A stretch of DNA of 64,000 bases from Aquincola tertiaricarbonis (GCF_023573145.1 NZ_CP097636.1:2542001-2606000); one strand, 5' to 3'. Counted from the first letter of the stretch, positions 1-9,523 are shown. A program made the numbers and translations. The notes: a model not told the origin generated them from the sequence alone.

Positions 1-533
1 CCACCGTGGGCAAGCTGTTCGGCCTGCCCCGCGCGATGAAGGGCGGCATCGGCAGTGCCTCGCTGCGCGCCCACGGCGTGACGGTGGCGGCCATGTTGGC
101 CGTCAATGCCATCGGCGACGTGATCGACCCGGCCACGGGGCTGCCGCTGGCCGGCGCCCGCACCGAAGACGGCCTGCGGCTGCAGCACAGCGCCCGCAGC
201 ATCGTGCAGGGCCTGCCGGTGGTGGTGCCTGCCACCGGCAGTGCCACCACCCTGGGCGTGGTGGCCACCGACGCGGTGCTGACCAAGCCGCAGGCCAACC
301 GCCTGGCCACGGTGGCGCAGGACGGCCTGGCCCGCAGCATCAACCCGGTGCACACGATGAGCGACGGCGACACCCTCTTCGCGCTGGCCACCGGCGGCGC
401 CGGCCACACGCCGCCGATGACGGTGCTGGGCACCCTGGCCGCCGAGGTGGTGGCCCGTGCGGTGCTGAACGCGGTGCGCGCCGCCACCGGGCTGCCCGGG
501 CTGCCCGCCGCGGTCGATCTGCCACCCGGCTGA
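1..533 (+). CDS. P1 family (S58, DmpA/NylC-like) peptidase, 3' part only
   Basis: This is the C-terminal part of an S58 (P1) family aminopeptidase; the reading frame is open at the window edge, so the start lies upstream. The visible part begins with TVGKLFGLPRAMKGGIGSAS, a signature of the family. Further on, TTLGVVATDA follows a Gly-Ser-Ala stretch; in this family self-cleavage exposes an N-terminal Thr or Ser nucleophile, and the first Thr here is the likely one. The later block with INPVHTMSDGDTLFALATG is also typical. Members cleave beta-peptides, D-amino-acid amides or nylon oligomers, so the substrate cannot be told from sequence. It ends 77 bases before rsuA. Confidence 0.85.
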   Translation, partial: TVGKLFGLPRAMKGGIGSASLRAHGVTVAAMLAVNAIGDVIDPATGLPLAGARTEDGLRLQHSARSIVQGLPVVVPATGSATTLGVVATDAVLTKPQANRLATVAQDGLARSINPVHTMSDGDTLFALATGGAGHTPPMTVLGTLAAEVVARAVLNAVRAATGLPGLPAAVDLPPG

Positions 534-610
534 GCATGCGCGGCGCGCCCCTGGCTACACTGCCGGCCCTCATGCAAGATGGCCTGCGCGGCAGGCCCCA
601 AGGAGACGCT

Positions 611-1318
611 GTGCGCTTGGCTCAGGTGTTGTTCACGCAAGGCTTCGGCACCCGGCGGGTGTGCGCGGGCCTGATCGGCCAGGGTCTGGTGTCCATCGGC
701 GGCCAGGTGGCGGACGACCCCGACCAGGAGGTGGCGACCGACGGCCTGCGCTTTTCGGTGCAGGGCCGTGAATGGCTGTACCAGGCCAGCGCGCTGGTGC
801 TGCTGCACAAGCCGGCGGGTTATGAGTGCTCGCAAAAGCCCAAGCACCATCCCAGCGTGCTGATGCTGCTGCCGGCACCGCTGCGCACCCGCGGCCTGCA
901 GCCGGTGGGCCGGCTGGACGAAGACACCACCGGCCTCTTGCTGCTCACCGACGACGGCACGCTGATCCACAAGCTCACCTCGCCCAAGCACCATGTGCCC
1001 AAGGTGTATGAGGTGACGGCCAAGCATCCGGTGGACGACACCCAGGTGCAGCGCCTGCGCGACGGCGTGGTGCTGGACGACGACCCGCAGCCGGTGCGTG
1101 CCGCCGACTGCCAGGCCACCGGCAGCCACACGTTGCGGCTGACGCTGACCGAAGGCAAGTACCACCAGGTCAAGCGCATGCTGGCTGCGGTGGGCAACCG
1201 CTGCGAAGGCCTGCACCGCAGCGCCATCGGCGGGCTGAAGCTGGAAGGCGGCCCCGAGCGCGGCCACTGGCGCTGGGTGACGGACGAGGAACGCGCGGCC
1301 CTGCTGGCGCCGCGATAA
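611..1318 (+). CDS. rsuA: 16S rRNA pseudouridine synthase, RsuA type
   Basis: The enzyme isomerises a uridine in 16S rRNA (U516 in E. coli) to pseudouridine. An S4-like RNA-binding segment covers residues 1-60. The catalytic block GRLDEDTTGLLLLTDDG carries the family Asp, and SPKHHVPKVYEV and KYHQVKRMLAAVGN match RsuA closely. The frame stays open upstream to position 536, but I start at GTG 611: it gives the normal N-terminus and has AAGGAG about 5 bases upstream. The product is then 235 residues, the usual RsuA length. It lies 7 bases before ribF on the same strand. Confidence 0.9.
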   Translation: MRLAQVLFTQGFGTRRVCAGLIGQGLVSIGGQVADDPDQEVATDGLRFSVQGREWLYQASALVLLHKPAGYECSQKPKHHPSVLMLLPAPLRTRGLQPVGRLDEDTTGLLLLTDDGTLIHKLTSPKHHVPKVYEVTAKHPVDDTQVQRLRDGVVLDDDPQPVRAADCQATGSHTLRLTLTEGKYHQVKRMLAAVGNRCEGLHRSAIGGLKLEGGPERGHWRWVTDEERAALLAPR

Positions 1319-1325
1319 TCCGGCC

Positions 1326-2282
1326 ATGCGCGTCTTCCGCGGTTTCCATCATCCCGGCATCGCACCGGCCTGTGCCCTCACCGTCGGCAACTTCGACGGC
1401 GTGCACCGCGGCCACCAGGCGATGCTGGCCCTGCTCAACAACGAAGCCAGCCACCGCGGCGTGCCCAGCTGCGTGCTCACCTTCGAGCCGCATCCGCGCG
1501 ACTTCTTCGCGATGAAGGCCGGCACGCCCGAGAAGGCGCCGGCCCGCATCGCGACGCTGCGCGACAAGCTCTCGGAGCTGGAGCGCTGCGGCATCGACCA
1601 GGTGGTGGTGCTGCGATTCGACGAACGCTTCGCGGCGCTGACGGCCGAGGCCTTTATGCAGGAGGTGCTGGCCGAGGGCCTGCATGCCCGCTATGTGCTG
1701 GTGGGCGACGACTTCCGCTTCGGCGCGCGCCGCGCCGGCGACTACGCGATGCTGGACGCGGCCGGGCCGCAGCTGGGCTTCGACGTGGCGCGCATGCAGA
1801 GCTATGAGGTGCACGGCCTGCGCGTCAGCAGCTCGGCGGTGCGGCTGGCGCTGGCGGCCGGCGATATGTCGCGCGCCACCGCGCTGCTGGGCCGGCCCTA
1901 CAGCATCAGCGGCCATGTGGTGCACGGCCGCAAGCTGGGCCGCGAGCTGGGCTTTCGCACGCTGAACATCCGCTTCGGCCACCGGCTGCCGGCGGCCGCC
2001 GGCATCTTCGTGGTGCGGGTGCACGGCCTGGGCCGCGGGCCGCTGGCCGGCGTGGCCAGCCTGGGCGTGCGGCCGACGGTGGAAGACGCCGGCCGCGTGC
2101 TGTTGGAAACCCACTGCCTGGAATGGCCGATGGCCGAAGATGCCGGCTACGGCCGCGTGGTGCGCGTCGAGCTGCTGCACAAGCTGCACGACGAGCGCAA
2201 GTACGACTCGCTGGAAGCGCTGAAGGCCGGCATCGCCCGCGACGAGGCGGACGCACGGGCCTGGTTCCGGCTGGCGACCTGA
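1326..2282 (+). CDS. ribF: Bifunctional riboflavin kinase / FMN adenylyltransferase
   Basis: RibF phosphorylates riboflavin to FMN and then adenylates FMN to FAD in the cytoplasm. The N-terminal nucleotidyltransferase domain (about residues 15-180) shows TVGNFDGVHRGHQ, the family HxGH-type motif, and an LVGDDFRFGARRAGD segment. The flavokinase domain (about 185-310) includes GRPYSISGHVVHGRKLGRELGF and GVRPTVE. The 318-residue length is normal. No FMN riboswitch precedes it; the gene follows rsuA directly. A GC-rich hairpin lies just after the stop. Confidence 0.95.
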   Translation: MRVFRGFHHPGIAPACALTVGNFDGVHRGHQAMLALLNNEASHRGVPSCVLTFEPHPRDFFAMKAGTPEKAPARIATLRDKLSELERCGIDQVVVLRFDERFAALTAEAFMQEVLAEGLHARYVLVGDDFRFGARRAGDYAMLDAAGPQLGFDVARMQSYEVHGLRVSSSAVRLALAAGDMSRATALLGRPYSISGHVVHGRKLGRELGFRTLNIRFGHRLPAAAGIFVVRVHGLGRGPLAGVASLGVRPTVEDAGRVLLETHCLEWPMAEDAGYGRVVRVELLHKLHDERKYDSLEALKAGIARDEADARAWFRLAT

Positions 2283-2302
2283 CACCCGGCCTTCGCTGAC
2301 CC

Positions 2303-2330
2303 GGCCGCCCACCCAACTGCGGGGGCGGCC
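2303..2330 (+). terminator. GC-rich hairpin after ribF
   Basis: Two perfect 8-base arms (GGCCGCCC and GGGCGGCC) are separated by 12 bases, 20 bases after the ribF stop. No T-run follows, so it is either a weak or factor-assisted terminator or simply a 3'-end stabilising hairpin. Confidence 0.4.
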
Positions 2331-2414
2331 CTTCGGCCATCGGCGCTGGTAAGCCGTTCGGATCGGCGCGCCACGGCGCGCAGGCCGTCGATGTCACGAC
2401 AGCCTTCTACGGTG

Positions 2415-2439
2415 GAGCCTCCCAAAACACAGGAGGTTT
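2415..2439 (+). promoter_or_regulatory. Hairpin that would cover the ribosome-binding site of the PEP-CTERM gene
   Basis: CCTCC at 2418-2422 is complementary to GGAGG at 2432-2436, the Shine-Dalgarno core of the gene starting at 2442. The pairing can extend outwards by an A-T and two G-T pairs to eight pairs with a nine-base A-rich loop. Folded this way the whole ribosome-binding site is paired. Only the complementarity is visible; regulation is inference. Confidence 0.35.
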
Positions 2440-2441
2440 CC

Positions 2442-3059
2442 ATGTTCAAGCATCTGCACCGCCACGGCATCGCTGCCGCCCTGCTGGCATGCGCCGCCGT
2501 TCAGGCGCAGGCCGCCATCGTCACCCCGGTGGACGCGGTGGCATCCAGCACCCACTTCACCGTCACCGCCAAGAGCCTGATCGACAACTCGGGCATGGTG
2601 GGTGACCTGCACGGTGGTGCCTGGGACACCATGTGGATCAAGGAAGGCACCTGGCCGGTGGACACCACCGCCACGCTCACCTTCGACCTGGGTTCGGTGC
2701 ACGACATCAGCGCCGCGCTGGTGTGGCAGTACAACTCGGACATCGACTACACCCGCGGCGTCAAGGACTTCTACGTCAAGACCTCGACGGATGGTGTCCA
2801 GTTCAGCACCGTCGGCGGCCTGCACACGCTGGAGCAAGCCAAGGGCGGCCTGATCCCGGCGCAAGCCGTGAGCTTCAGCGCCCAGGCGCGCTTCGTCCAG
2901 TTCGACATCCGCACCAACTTCGATGCGCAATGGCCGTGGGTGGGCCTGAGCGAAGTGAAGTTCGTGGCGGCGCCGGTGCCCGAGCCGGGCACCTACGCGC
3001 TGTTGGGCCTGGGCCTGGGCGCGATCGGTCTGCTGGTGCGCCGCCGCCAACAGGGCTGA
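2442..3059 (+). CDS. PEP-CTERM sorted exported protein with discoidin-like fold
   Basis: A secreted protein of unknown function, 205 residues. A Sec signal peptide occupies residues 1-24 (HGIAAALLACAAVQAQA). The middle region has features of a galactose-binding/discoidin-like beta sandwich (GGAWDTMWIKEG, ATLTFDLGSVHDI, VGLSEVKF); this is tentative. The C-terminus has the PEP-CTERM signal: VPEPGTYALLGLGLGAIGL, then an Arg-rich tail, which in known systems is handled by exosortase EpsH/XrtA and links the protein to exopolysaccharide export. No exosortase gene lies in the window. The start is ATG 2442, 5 bases after a perfect AGGAGG. Confidence 0.85.
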   Translation: MFKHLHRHGIAAALLACAAVQAQAAIVTPVDAVASSTHFTVTAKSLIDNSGMVGDLHGGAWDTMWIKEGTWPVDTTATLTFDLGSVHDISAALVWQYNSDIDYTRGVKDFYVKTSTDGVQFSTVGGLHTLEQAKGGLIPAQAVSFSAQARFVQFDIRTNFDAQWPWVGLSEVKFVAAPVPEPGTYALLGLGLGAIGLLVRRRQQG

Positions 3060-3092
3060 GCAATCACGGCGCGCTCCGGGGCTCCATCAAAC

Positions 3093-4166
<1,074 letters not shown>

Positions 4167-4167
4167 A

Positions 4168-5022
4168 TCAACCTTTCACTGCGCCGGCCGTCAGGCCGCG
4201 CACGAAGTACTTGCCCGCCACCACGTACACCAAGAGCGTGGGCAGTGCCGCGATCAGCGCGGCGGCCATGTCGACGTTGTATTCCTTGACCGTGCTGCTG
4301 GTGTTGGCCAGGTTGTTCAGGCCCACGGTCACCGGCTTGCTGTCGGCGCCCGAGAACACCACGCCATAGAGGAAGTCGTTCCAGATGTTGGTGAACTGCC
4401 AGATCAGCGTCACCACCACGATCGGCGTGGACAGCGGCAGCACGATGCGGAAGAAGATCTGCCAGAACGAGGCACCATCCAGCATCGCCGCCTTCACCAG
4501 CTCGTCCGGCAGGCCGACGTAGTAGTTGCGGAAGAACAGCGTGGTGGACGGAATGCCGGCCAGCACGTGGATGAGGATCAGGCCCCACAGGCTGCTGGCA
4601 ATGCCCAGCCAGCCCAGCACCTGGCTCATCGGCAGCAGGACCACCTGCATCGGCATGAACACGCCGAACAGCAGGAAGGCGAACATCGTCTCGCTGCCCG
4701 GAAAGCGCCACTTGGCCAGCACGTAGCCGTTGATGGCGCCGATGGCACTGGACACCAGCACCGCCGGGATCACCAGGAGCAACGAGTTGAGGAAGAAGGG
4801 CTTGAGGCCGTTGCAGTCGGTGCCGGTGCAGGCGCCGCTCCAGGCCTTGGCCCAGGCTTCGGTGGTGGGGCTGGTGGGCAGCGACAGCAGGCTGCCGTTG
4901 CGCACCTGCTCCATGTCCTTCAGCGAGGTGCTCACCATCACGTACATCGGCGTGAGGAAGTACACCGCGAACAGGATGAGCAGGCTCCACAGGATCAGGC
5001 GGTGGACGTGAGCGGCCCTCAT
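4168..5022 (-). CDS. gtsC: Sugar ABC transporter permease, MalG/GtsC type
   Basis: Inner-membrane permease subunit of 284 residues with about six hydrophobic segments, the first at residues 9-30 (LILWSLLILFAVYFLTP). The EAA-type coupling loop is visible as ELVKAAMLDGASFWQIFFRIVLPLS. A 32-residue periplasmic stretch with ACTGTDCNG follows the first helix, as in glucose-type permeases. The start at 5022 overlaps the preceding permease stop by four bases (ATGA); the open frame further upstream runs inside that gene and is not coding. Confidence 0.9.
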   Translation of the reverse strand: MRAAHVHRLILWSLLILFAVYFLTPMYVMVSTSLKDMEQVRNGSLLSLPTSPTTEAWAKAWSGACTGTDCNGLKPFFLNSLLLVIPAVLVSSAIGAINGYVLAKWRFPGSETMFAFLLFGVFMPMQVVLLPMSQVLGWLGIASSLWGLILIHVLAGIPSTTLFFRNYYVGLPDELVKAAMLDGASFWQIFFRIVLPLSTPIVVVTLIWQFTNIWNDFLYGVVFSGADSKPVTVGLNNLANTSSTVKEYNVDMAAALIAALPTLLVYVVAGKYFVRGLTAGAVKG

Positions 5023-5897
5023 TTCGGCCTCCGGAGTTCGCTGTAGAGGTAAGGCACCACGATGGCGGCCACGGTGGCCAGCATCACGGTGGCGCTGGCG
5101 GCGCCCAGGCCGATCTGGCCACGGGTGAAGGCCATCGCGTACATGAAGGTGGCGGGCAGGTCGGTGGCATAGCCCGGGCCACCGGCGGTCAGCGCCATCA
5201 CCAGGTCGAAGCTCTTGATGGCCAGGTGGCTGACCACCATCAGCGTGCTGAAGAATACCGGCCGCAGGCTGGGCACCACGATGCGCCAGTAGATGCGCGG
5301 CAGGCTGGCGCCGTCCACCTGGGCGGCCTTGATGATGCTGTCGTCGATGCCGCGCAGGCCGGCCAGGAACAGCGCCATCACGAAGCCGGCGCTCTGCCAG
5401 ATGCCGGCGATCGCCACGCAGTAGATCGCCTTGTCGGGGTTCACCAGCCAGTCGAAGGTGAAACTGGTGAAGCCCCATTGCCGAACCACGCTCTCCAGCC
5501 CCAGGCCCGGGTTGAGCATCCACTTCCAGGCCGTGCCGGTGACGATGAACGAGATCGCCATCGGGTACAGGTAGATGGTGCGCAAGGCACCCTCCGCCCG
5601 CACCTTCTGGTCCAGCAGGATGGCCAGCAACAACCCCAGCGCCATCGCGCCGCCGACGAACAGCACGCCGAAGATGGCCATGTTGGTCAGCGCGACGTGG
5701 AAACGCTCGCTGTCGAACAGGGCCCGGTACTGATCGAGGCCGGCGAACTCATAGTTGGGCAGCAGGCGCGATTCGGACACCGACAGGTAGCCGTTCCACG
5801 CGATGAGCCCGTAGATGAACAGGAAACCGAGCAGGAAGCTCGGCGCCACGACGAGCCGTGGCAGCCACGGCGTGCGCAGCTGGGAAGGTGCGGACAT
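5019..5897 (-). CDS. gtsB: Sugar ABC transporter permease, MalF/GtsB type
   Basis: Second inner-membrane permease, 292 residues. The hydrophobic segments begin with LVVAPSFLLGFLFIYGLIAW and the coupling loop reads DDSIIKAAQVDGASLPRIYWRIVVPSL. The NYEFAGLDQYRALF segment after helix 1 is typical of MalF-like sugar permeases. It lies 36 bases after the binding-protein gene and overlaps the next permease gene by four bases. Confidence 0.9.
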   Translation of the reverse strand: MSAPSQLRTPWLPRLVVAPSFLLGFLFIYGLIAWNGYLSVSESRLLPNYEFAGLDQYRALFDSERFHVALTNMAIFGVLFVGGAMALGLLLAILLDQKVRAEGALRTIYLYPMAISFIVTGTAWKWMLNPGLGLESVVRQWGFTSFTFDWLVNPDKAIYCVAIAGIWQSAGFVMALFLAGLRGIDDSIIKAAQVDGASLPRIYWRIVVPSLRPVFFSTLMVVSHLAIKSFDLVMALTAGGPGYATDLPATFMYAMAFTRGQIGLGAASATVMLATVAAIVVPYLYSELRRPK

Positions 5898-5933
5898 GGA
5901 AGTTCCCGGGAAGGGGCGGTGCGTGCGCGGCGC

Positions 5934-7202
5934 TTACTTGGTCTTGGCGGCCGAAGCCAGCTTGGCCATGGCGTCCTTGGCGGTCATGCGGTCGCTGTTC
6001 CAGAACTGGCTGACCACGTCCTTCATCGCGCCTTCGACAGCGGGCGGCACGGCCATGCCGTGGGCGATGGAGGGCACCAGCGCGCCGGTCTTGGCGGTCT
6101 CGACGAAGTCCTTGCTGGACAGCTTGGCGCAGTCGTCGAACTTGGACATGTCCATGTTCAGGCGCACCGGGATCGAGCCCTTGTTCAGGCTGAACTGCTC
6201 CTGGAAGTCGGGCGACATGATGGCCGCGGCCAGGTCCTTCTGGGCCTTGGTGTCACCCTTGACCTTGAACATCGCGAACGAGTCGATGTTGAAGGTGTAG
6301 GCGCTGGCGGTGCCCGGAGCGGCGGCGCACAGGAAGTCCTTGCCCGGCACCTTGCCAGCGGCCACGAACTCGCCCTTGGCCCAGTCGCCCATCAGCTGCA
6401 TGCCGGCTTCGCCCTTGATGACCATGGCGGTGGCCAGGTTCCAGTCGCGGCCGTTGGCGTTCTTGTCGGTGTAGTCCTTGATCTTCTTGAAGGTGGTGAG
6501 CACCTTCTCCATCGTGGCGCCGTTCAGCGTGGCGGCGTCCAGCTGCACGAAGGCCTTCTTGTAGAAGTCGGCACCGCCCACGCCCAGGGCCACGCTCTCG
6601 AACGTGGTGAAGTCCTGCCAGGCCTGGCCACCGTGGGCCACGGGGATGATGCCGGCCTTCTTCAGTGCCTCGGCGGTGGTGAAGAACTCGTCCCAGGTGG
6701 TGGGCAGCTTGGCATTGGCCTTCTTCAGCGCCTCGGGGTTGGCCCACAGCCAGTTGACGCGGTGCACGTTCACCGGCACGGCCACGTAGTTGCCCTTGTA
6801 CTTCATCACGTCGGACACGGCCTTGGGCAGCAGGCTGTCCCACTTCTCGGCCTTGGCCACGTCGTCGATGTTGGCCAGCACGCCCTCACGCGCCCATTCC
6901 TGGATGGAGGGGCCCTTGATCTGGGCGGCCGCCGGAGCGTTGCCCGAGACCACGCGCGACTTCAGCACCGTCATCGCGGCGTCACCACCGCCACCGGCCA
7001 CCGCGAAGTCCTTCCAGGTGTGGCCCTTCTGCTGCATCGTGGCCTTCAGGGCCGAGGCGGCCTTGGCCTCGCCGCCGCTGGTCCAGTAGTGCAGCACTTC
7101 CAGGTCGCCGGCCTGCGCGGCGGTGGCCAGCGTCACGGTGGCGGCCAGCGCCAGCAGGCGGCGGGCGAAGCGGGGAGCGGAGGCGGAACGATCTTGTCTC
7201 AT
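5934..7202 (-). CDS. gtsA: Periplasmic sugar-binding protein, glucose/mannose type (GtsA-like)
   Basis: Captures sugar in the periplasm for the ABC permease. The signal peptide is residues 1-29 (RRLLALAATVTLATAAQA). The mature N-terminus GDLEVLHYWTSGGEAKA and the blocks AVAGGGGDAAMTVLKSRVVSG, IKGPSIQEWAREG and VAVPVNVHRVNWLWANPEAL resemble Pseudomonas GtsA from memory. The start at 7202 is chosen because it gives a proper signal peptide; the longer open frame adds 57 unlikely residues. First gene of a minus-strand operon divergent from a two-component system, the arrangement I recall for gts and gltR/gltS in pseudomonads. Confidence 0.88.
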   Translation of the reverse strand: MRQDRSASAPRFARRLLALAATVTLATAAQAGDLEVLHYWTSGGEAKAASALKATMQQKGHTWKDFAVAGGGGDAAMTVLKSRVVSGNAPAAAQIKGPSIQEWAREGVLANIDDVAKAEKWDSLLPKAVSDVMKYKGNYVAVPVNVHRVNWLWANPEALKKANAKLPTTWDEFFTTAEALKKAGIIPVAHGGQAWQDFTTFESVALGVGGADFYKKAFVQLDAATLNGATMEKVLTTFKKIKDYTDKNANGRDWNLATAMVIKGEAGMQLMGDWAKGEFVAAGKVPGKDFLCAAAPGTASAYTFNIDSFAMFKVKGDTKAQKDLAAAIMSPDFQEQFSLNKGSIPVRLNMDMSKFDDCAKLSSKDFVETAKTGALVPSIAHGMAVPPAVEGAMKDVVSQFWNSDRMTAKDAMAKLASAAKTK

Positions 7203-7251
7203 GGCGTGTGGTGGTTGTTGCGGATGGGCCGAGCCGCGCACGGGTCGGAGG

Positions 7252-7272
7252 ATCCAAAGCTGAACTTTGGAT
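7252..7272. promoter_or_regulatory. Perfect 21-bp inverted repeat upstream of the sugar ABC operon
   Basis: The arms ATCCAAAG and CTTTGGAT are exact complements separated by five bases (CTGAA). The site lies about 50 bases upstream of the gtsA-like start, in its probable leader or promoter. It could be an operator for a dimeric repressor or an mRNA hairpin; the sequence does not decide. Confidence 0.5.
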
Positions 7273-7404
7273 GAACGAAAGATTAATGCGACCGTGGCAG
7301 ACGCCGCATCAGGGCGAACCCTTAACGCCAGATTAATGCCGAGGCGGCCCGCCGGGCCACATCCGGGCAGCACCCCATGGCCGCCGCTTTAACACCGCGT
7401 TAAG
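7271..7404. promoter_or_regulatory. Three TTAA-type direct-repeat boxes between the ABC operon and the two-component system
   Basis: Two boxes have TTAA cores repeated at an 11-base period: CTTAAC-GCCAG-ATTAAT at 7321-7337 and TTTAAC-ACCGC-GTTAAG at 7388-7404. A weaker ATGAAC-GAAAG-ATTAAT lies at 7271-7287. This matches the layout of boxes bound by OmpR-class regulators of the PmrA/QseB/TctD type (YTTAAK-N5-YTTAAK in PmrA). The neighbouring response regulator is the obvious candidate to bind. The third box ends nine bases before that regulator's start codon. Confidence 0.55.
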
Positions 7405-7413
7405 CTGGCGACC

Positions 7414-8097
7414 ATGAATTTGCTGCTTGCCGAAGACGACGCGCTGCTGGCCGATGCGCTGGTGGCGCAACTGCAGCGCGCGGGTTTCCAGGTGCAGCAC
7501 GCACCCAATGGCCCGGTGGCCGAATACCTGCTGCTCAAGCAGCCCTTCGACCTGGCCATCCTGGACCTCGGCCTGCCGATGATGGACGGGCTGACCGTGC
7601 TCAAGCACGTGCGCGCCGCCAAGCCGACGCTGCCGGTGGTGGTGCTAACCGCGATGGACGGGCTGGACAGCCGGGTCGCCGGCCTGAACGCCGGGGCCGA
7701 CGACTACATCACCAAACCTTTCGACTTCCCCGAGCTGGAAGCGCGACTGCGTGCGCTGCTGCGCCGCACCCAGCCGGCCGCCGCCGCGGCCGAGGTGGAG
7801 GTGGGCCGCCTGAGCCTGGCGCGCGAGGCCCGCCGCGCCAGCATCGACGGCCAGGCGCTGGAGCTGAGCCCGCGCGAATGGACGCTGCTGGACCTGCTGG
7901 TGACCCACCGCGACAAGGTGGTGACCAAGGAACAGATCGCTCAGGCCTGGGGCAACGAAGGCGGCGAGGCCGCCGGCAGCGGCAATTCCACCGAGGTGTA
8001 CATCCACCGCCTGCGCCGCAAGTTCGAAGGCTCGGGCCTGGTGATCCGCACCATCCGCGGGCTGGGCTACCTGCTGGAAGCCGCCGAAGCGCGCTGA
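7414..8097 (+). CDS. OmpR-family response regulator (TctD/GltR-like)
   Basis: DNA-binding response regulator, 227 residues. The receiver domain (1-115) has acidic residues E7-D8-D9, phosphoacceptor D51 in LAILDLGLPMMDG, and K101 in ITKPFDFPELE. The C-terminal winged helix (about 130-222) has LSPREWTLLDLLV and EVYIHRLRRKFEG ... IRTIRGLGYLL. It is followed 10 bases later by its kinase and is divergent from the sugar ABC operon, so it probably controls that operon and perhaps itself through the TTAA boxes upstream. Confidence 0.93.
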   Translation: MNLLLAEDDALLADALVAQLQRAGFQVQHAPNGPVAEYLLLKQPFDLAILDLGLPMMDGLTVLKHVRAAKPTLPVVVLTAMDGLDSRVAGLNAGADDYITKPFDFPELEARLRALLRRTQPAAAAAEVEVGRLSLAREARRASIDGQALELSPREWTLLDLLVTHRDKVVTKEQIAQAWGNEGGEAAGSGNSTEVYIHRLRRKFEGSGLVIRTIRGLGYLLEAAEAR

Positions 8098-8107
8098 ACC
8101 GCACCGC

Positions 8108-9523
8108 ATGTTCCGCCAACGTTCCCTGAGCCGGCAGCTGCTGCTGTGGCTGGTGCTGCCGCAGCTGGTGCTGTGGATGGCCGGCGGCGCCGCCACCTAC
8201 CGGCTGGCCGCCGGTTATGCCAACCGCGCGGTGGACGCCAGCCTGCTGCAGGCCACGCGTGCGCTGGCCCGCCAGCTCAAGCCGCTGGACAACGGGTTGC
8301 TGATCGACTTTCCGCGCGCCGCCCAGGACGTGCTGGAAGCCGACCCCACCGACAAGCTCATGTACACGGTGAGCACGCCGCCCGGCCAGTTCATCCTGGG
8401 CAACAACAAGGTGCCGCCGCCCCCGCCGGTGGCCCACCCGCCGCTGGACACGCCCACCTTCTACGACGGCACCATGCACACCAGCAACGCACCCTACGCG
8501 CCCGAGGTGCGGGTGCGGGTGGCGGCGCTGTACCTCAGCTACGGCGGCATCGACGCGCCGCCGCAGACCATGCTGGTGCAGGTGGCCCGCAGCAGCGCCA
8601 ACCGCGAAGACCTGGCGCGCAGCATCCTGTTCGACACGCTGCTGCCGTTGTCGGGGTTGATCGCGCTGATGACGATGATCGTCTGGGCCGGCATCCGTGC
8701 CGGCCTGGCGCCGCTCACGCGGCTGCGGCGCGAGGTGGAGGGCCGCGCGCCCAACGACCTGGCGCCGATCCGGCTGCAGGAGGCGCCGCTGGAGCTGCAT
8801 GCGCTGGCCGGCGCGCTGAACCAGCTGCTGGCCGAGGTGCGGGCCAGCGTGGCGGTGCAAAAGCGCTTCACCGCCGACGCGGCCCACCAGCTGCGCACGC
8901 CGCTGGCCGGCCTCAAGGGCCAGACCGAGCTGGCCCTGCAAAGCGCCACCGACCCCGAGATGCGGGCGCGGCTGCAGCGGGTGCATGCCAGCGCCACCCG
9001 CAGCGCCCACCTGGTGAACCAGCTGCTCACGCTGGCCCGGGCCGAGCCCGAAGCCAGCATCGCGCAGGACCGCACCGAGCTGGACCTGCGCCGCTTTGCG
9101 CAGGAGCTGGTGGCCGAGCAGGTGCCGCGTGCGCTGCGCGCCGACGTGGACCTCGGCGTTGACACCGGCGAGGGCGCACCGCCGCTGCGGGTGCATGCCA
9201 ATGCGCTGCTGCTGCGCGAAGCGGTGCTCAACCTGGTCGACAACGCCATCCGTTACGCCGGCCGCGGCGCCGAGGTGACGGTGCGGGTGCAGCAGCGCGG
9301 CAACCGCGCCCGGCTGGAGGTGGAAGACAACGGCCCCGGCGTGCCGCCCGAGGCCCGTGAACGGGTGTTCGAGCGCTTCATGCGCGTGGTGGAAGACGGC
9401 GACGGCTGCGGCCTGGGCCTGTCCATCGTCAAGGAGATCGTCGAACGCCAGGGCGGCCAGGTGTGGATGGAAGGCGTGCAGCCGCGCGGGGCGCGGGTGG
9501 TGGTGTCGTTGCCACTGCGTTGA
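8108..9523 (+). CDS. Sensor histidine kinase (TctE/GltS-like)
   Basis: Membrane sensor kinase of 471 residues paired with the regulator before it. One helix at about 8-32 and another at about 175-198 bracket a periplasmic domain of the TctE/QseC type. The domain contains a proline run (VPPPPPVAHPP). The cytoplasmic part has the H-box FTADAAHQLRTPLAGLKGQT with His near 260, an N-box LNLVDNAIRYAG, and G-boxes DNGPGVP and GLGLSIVKEI. The signal is unknown; by position it may sense extracellular sugar directly or through the binding protein. Confidence 0.92.
   Translation: MFRQRSLSRQLLLWLVLPQLVLWMAGGAATYRLAAGYANRAVDASLLQATRALARQLKPLDNGLLIDFPRAAQDVLEADPTDKLMYTVSTPPGQFILGNNKVPPPPPVAHPPLDTPTFYDGTMHTSNAPYAPEVRVRVAALYLSYGGIDAPPQTMLVQVARSSANREDLARSILFDTLLPLSGLIALMTMIVWAGIRAGLAPLTRLRREVEGRAPNDLAPIRLQEAPLELHALAGALNQLLAEVRASVAVQKRFTADAAHQLRTPLAGLKGQTELALQSATDPEMRARLQRVHASATRSAHLVNQLLTLARAEPEASIAQDRTELDLRRFAQELVAEQVPRALRADVDLGVDTGEGAPPLRVHANALLLREAVLNLVDNAIRYAGRGAEVTVRVQQRGNRARLEVEDNGPGVPPEARERVFERFMRVVEDGDGCGLGLSIVKEIVERQGGQVWMEGVQPRGARVVVSLPLR

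Noticed and set aside
1319..1325. FMN riboswitch for ribF
   Set aside because: Only seven bases separate rsuA and ribF, and no RFN element is visible upstream.
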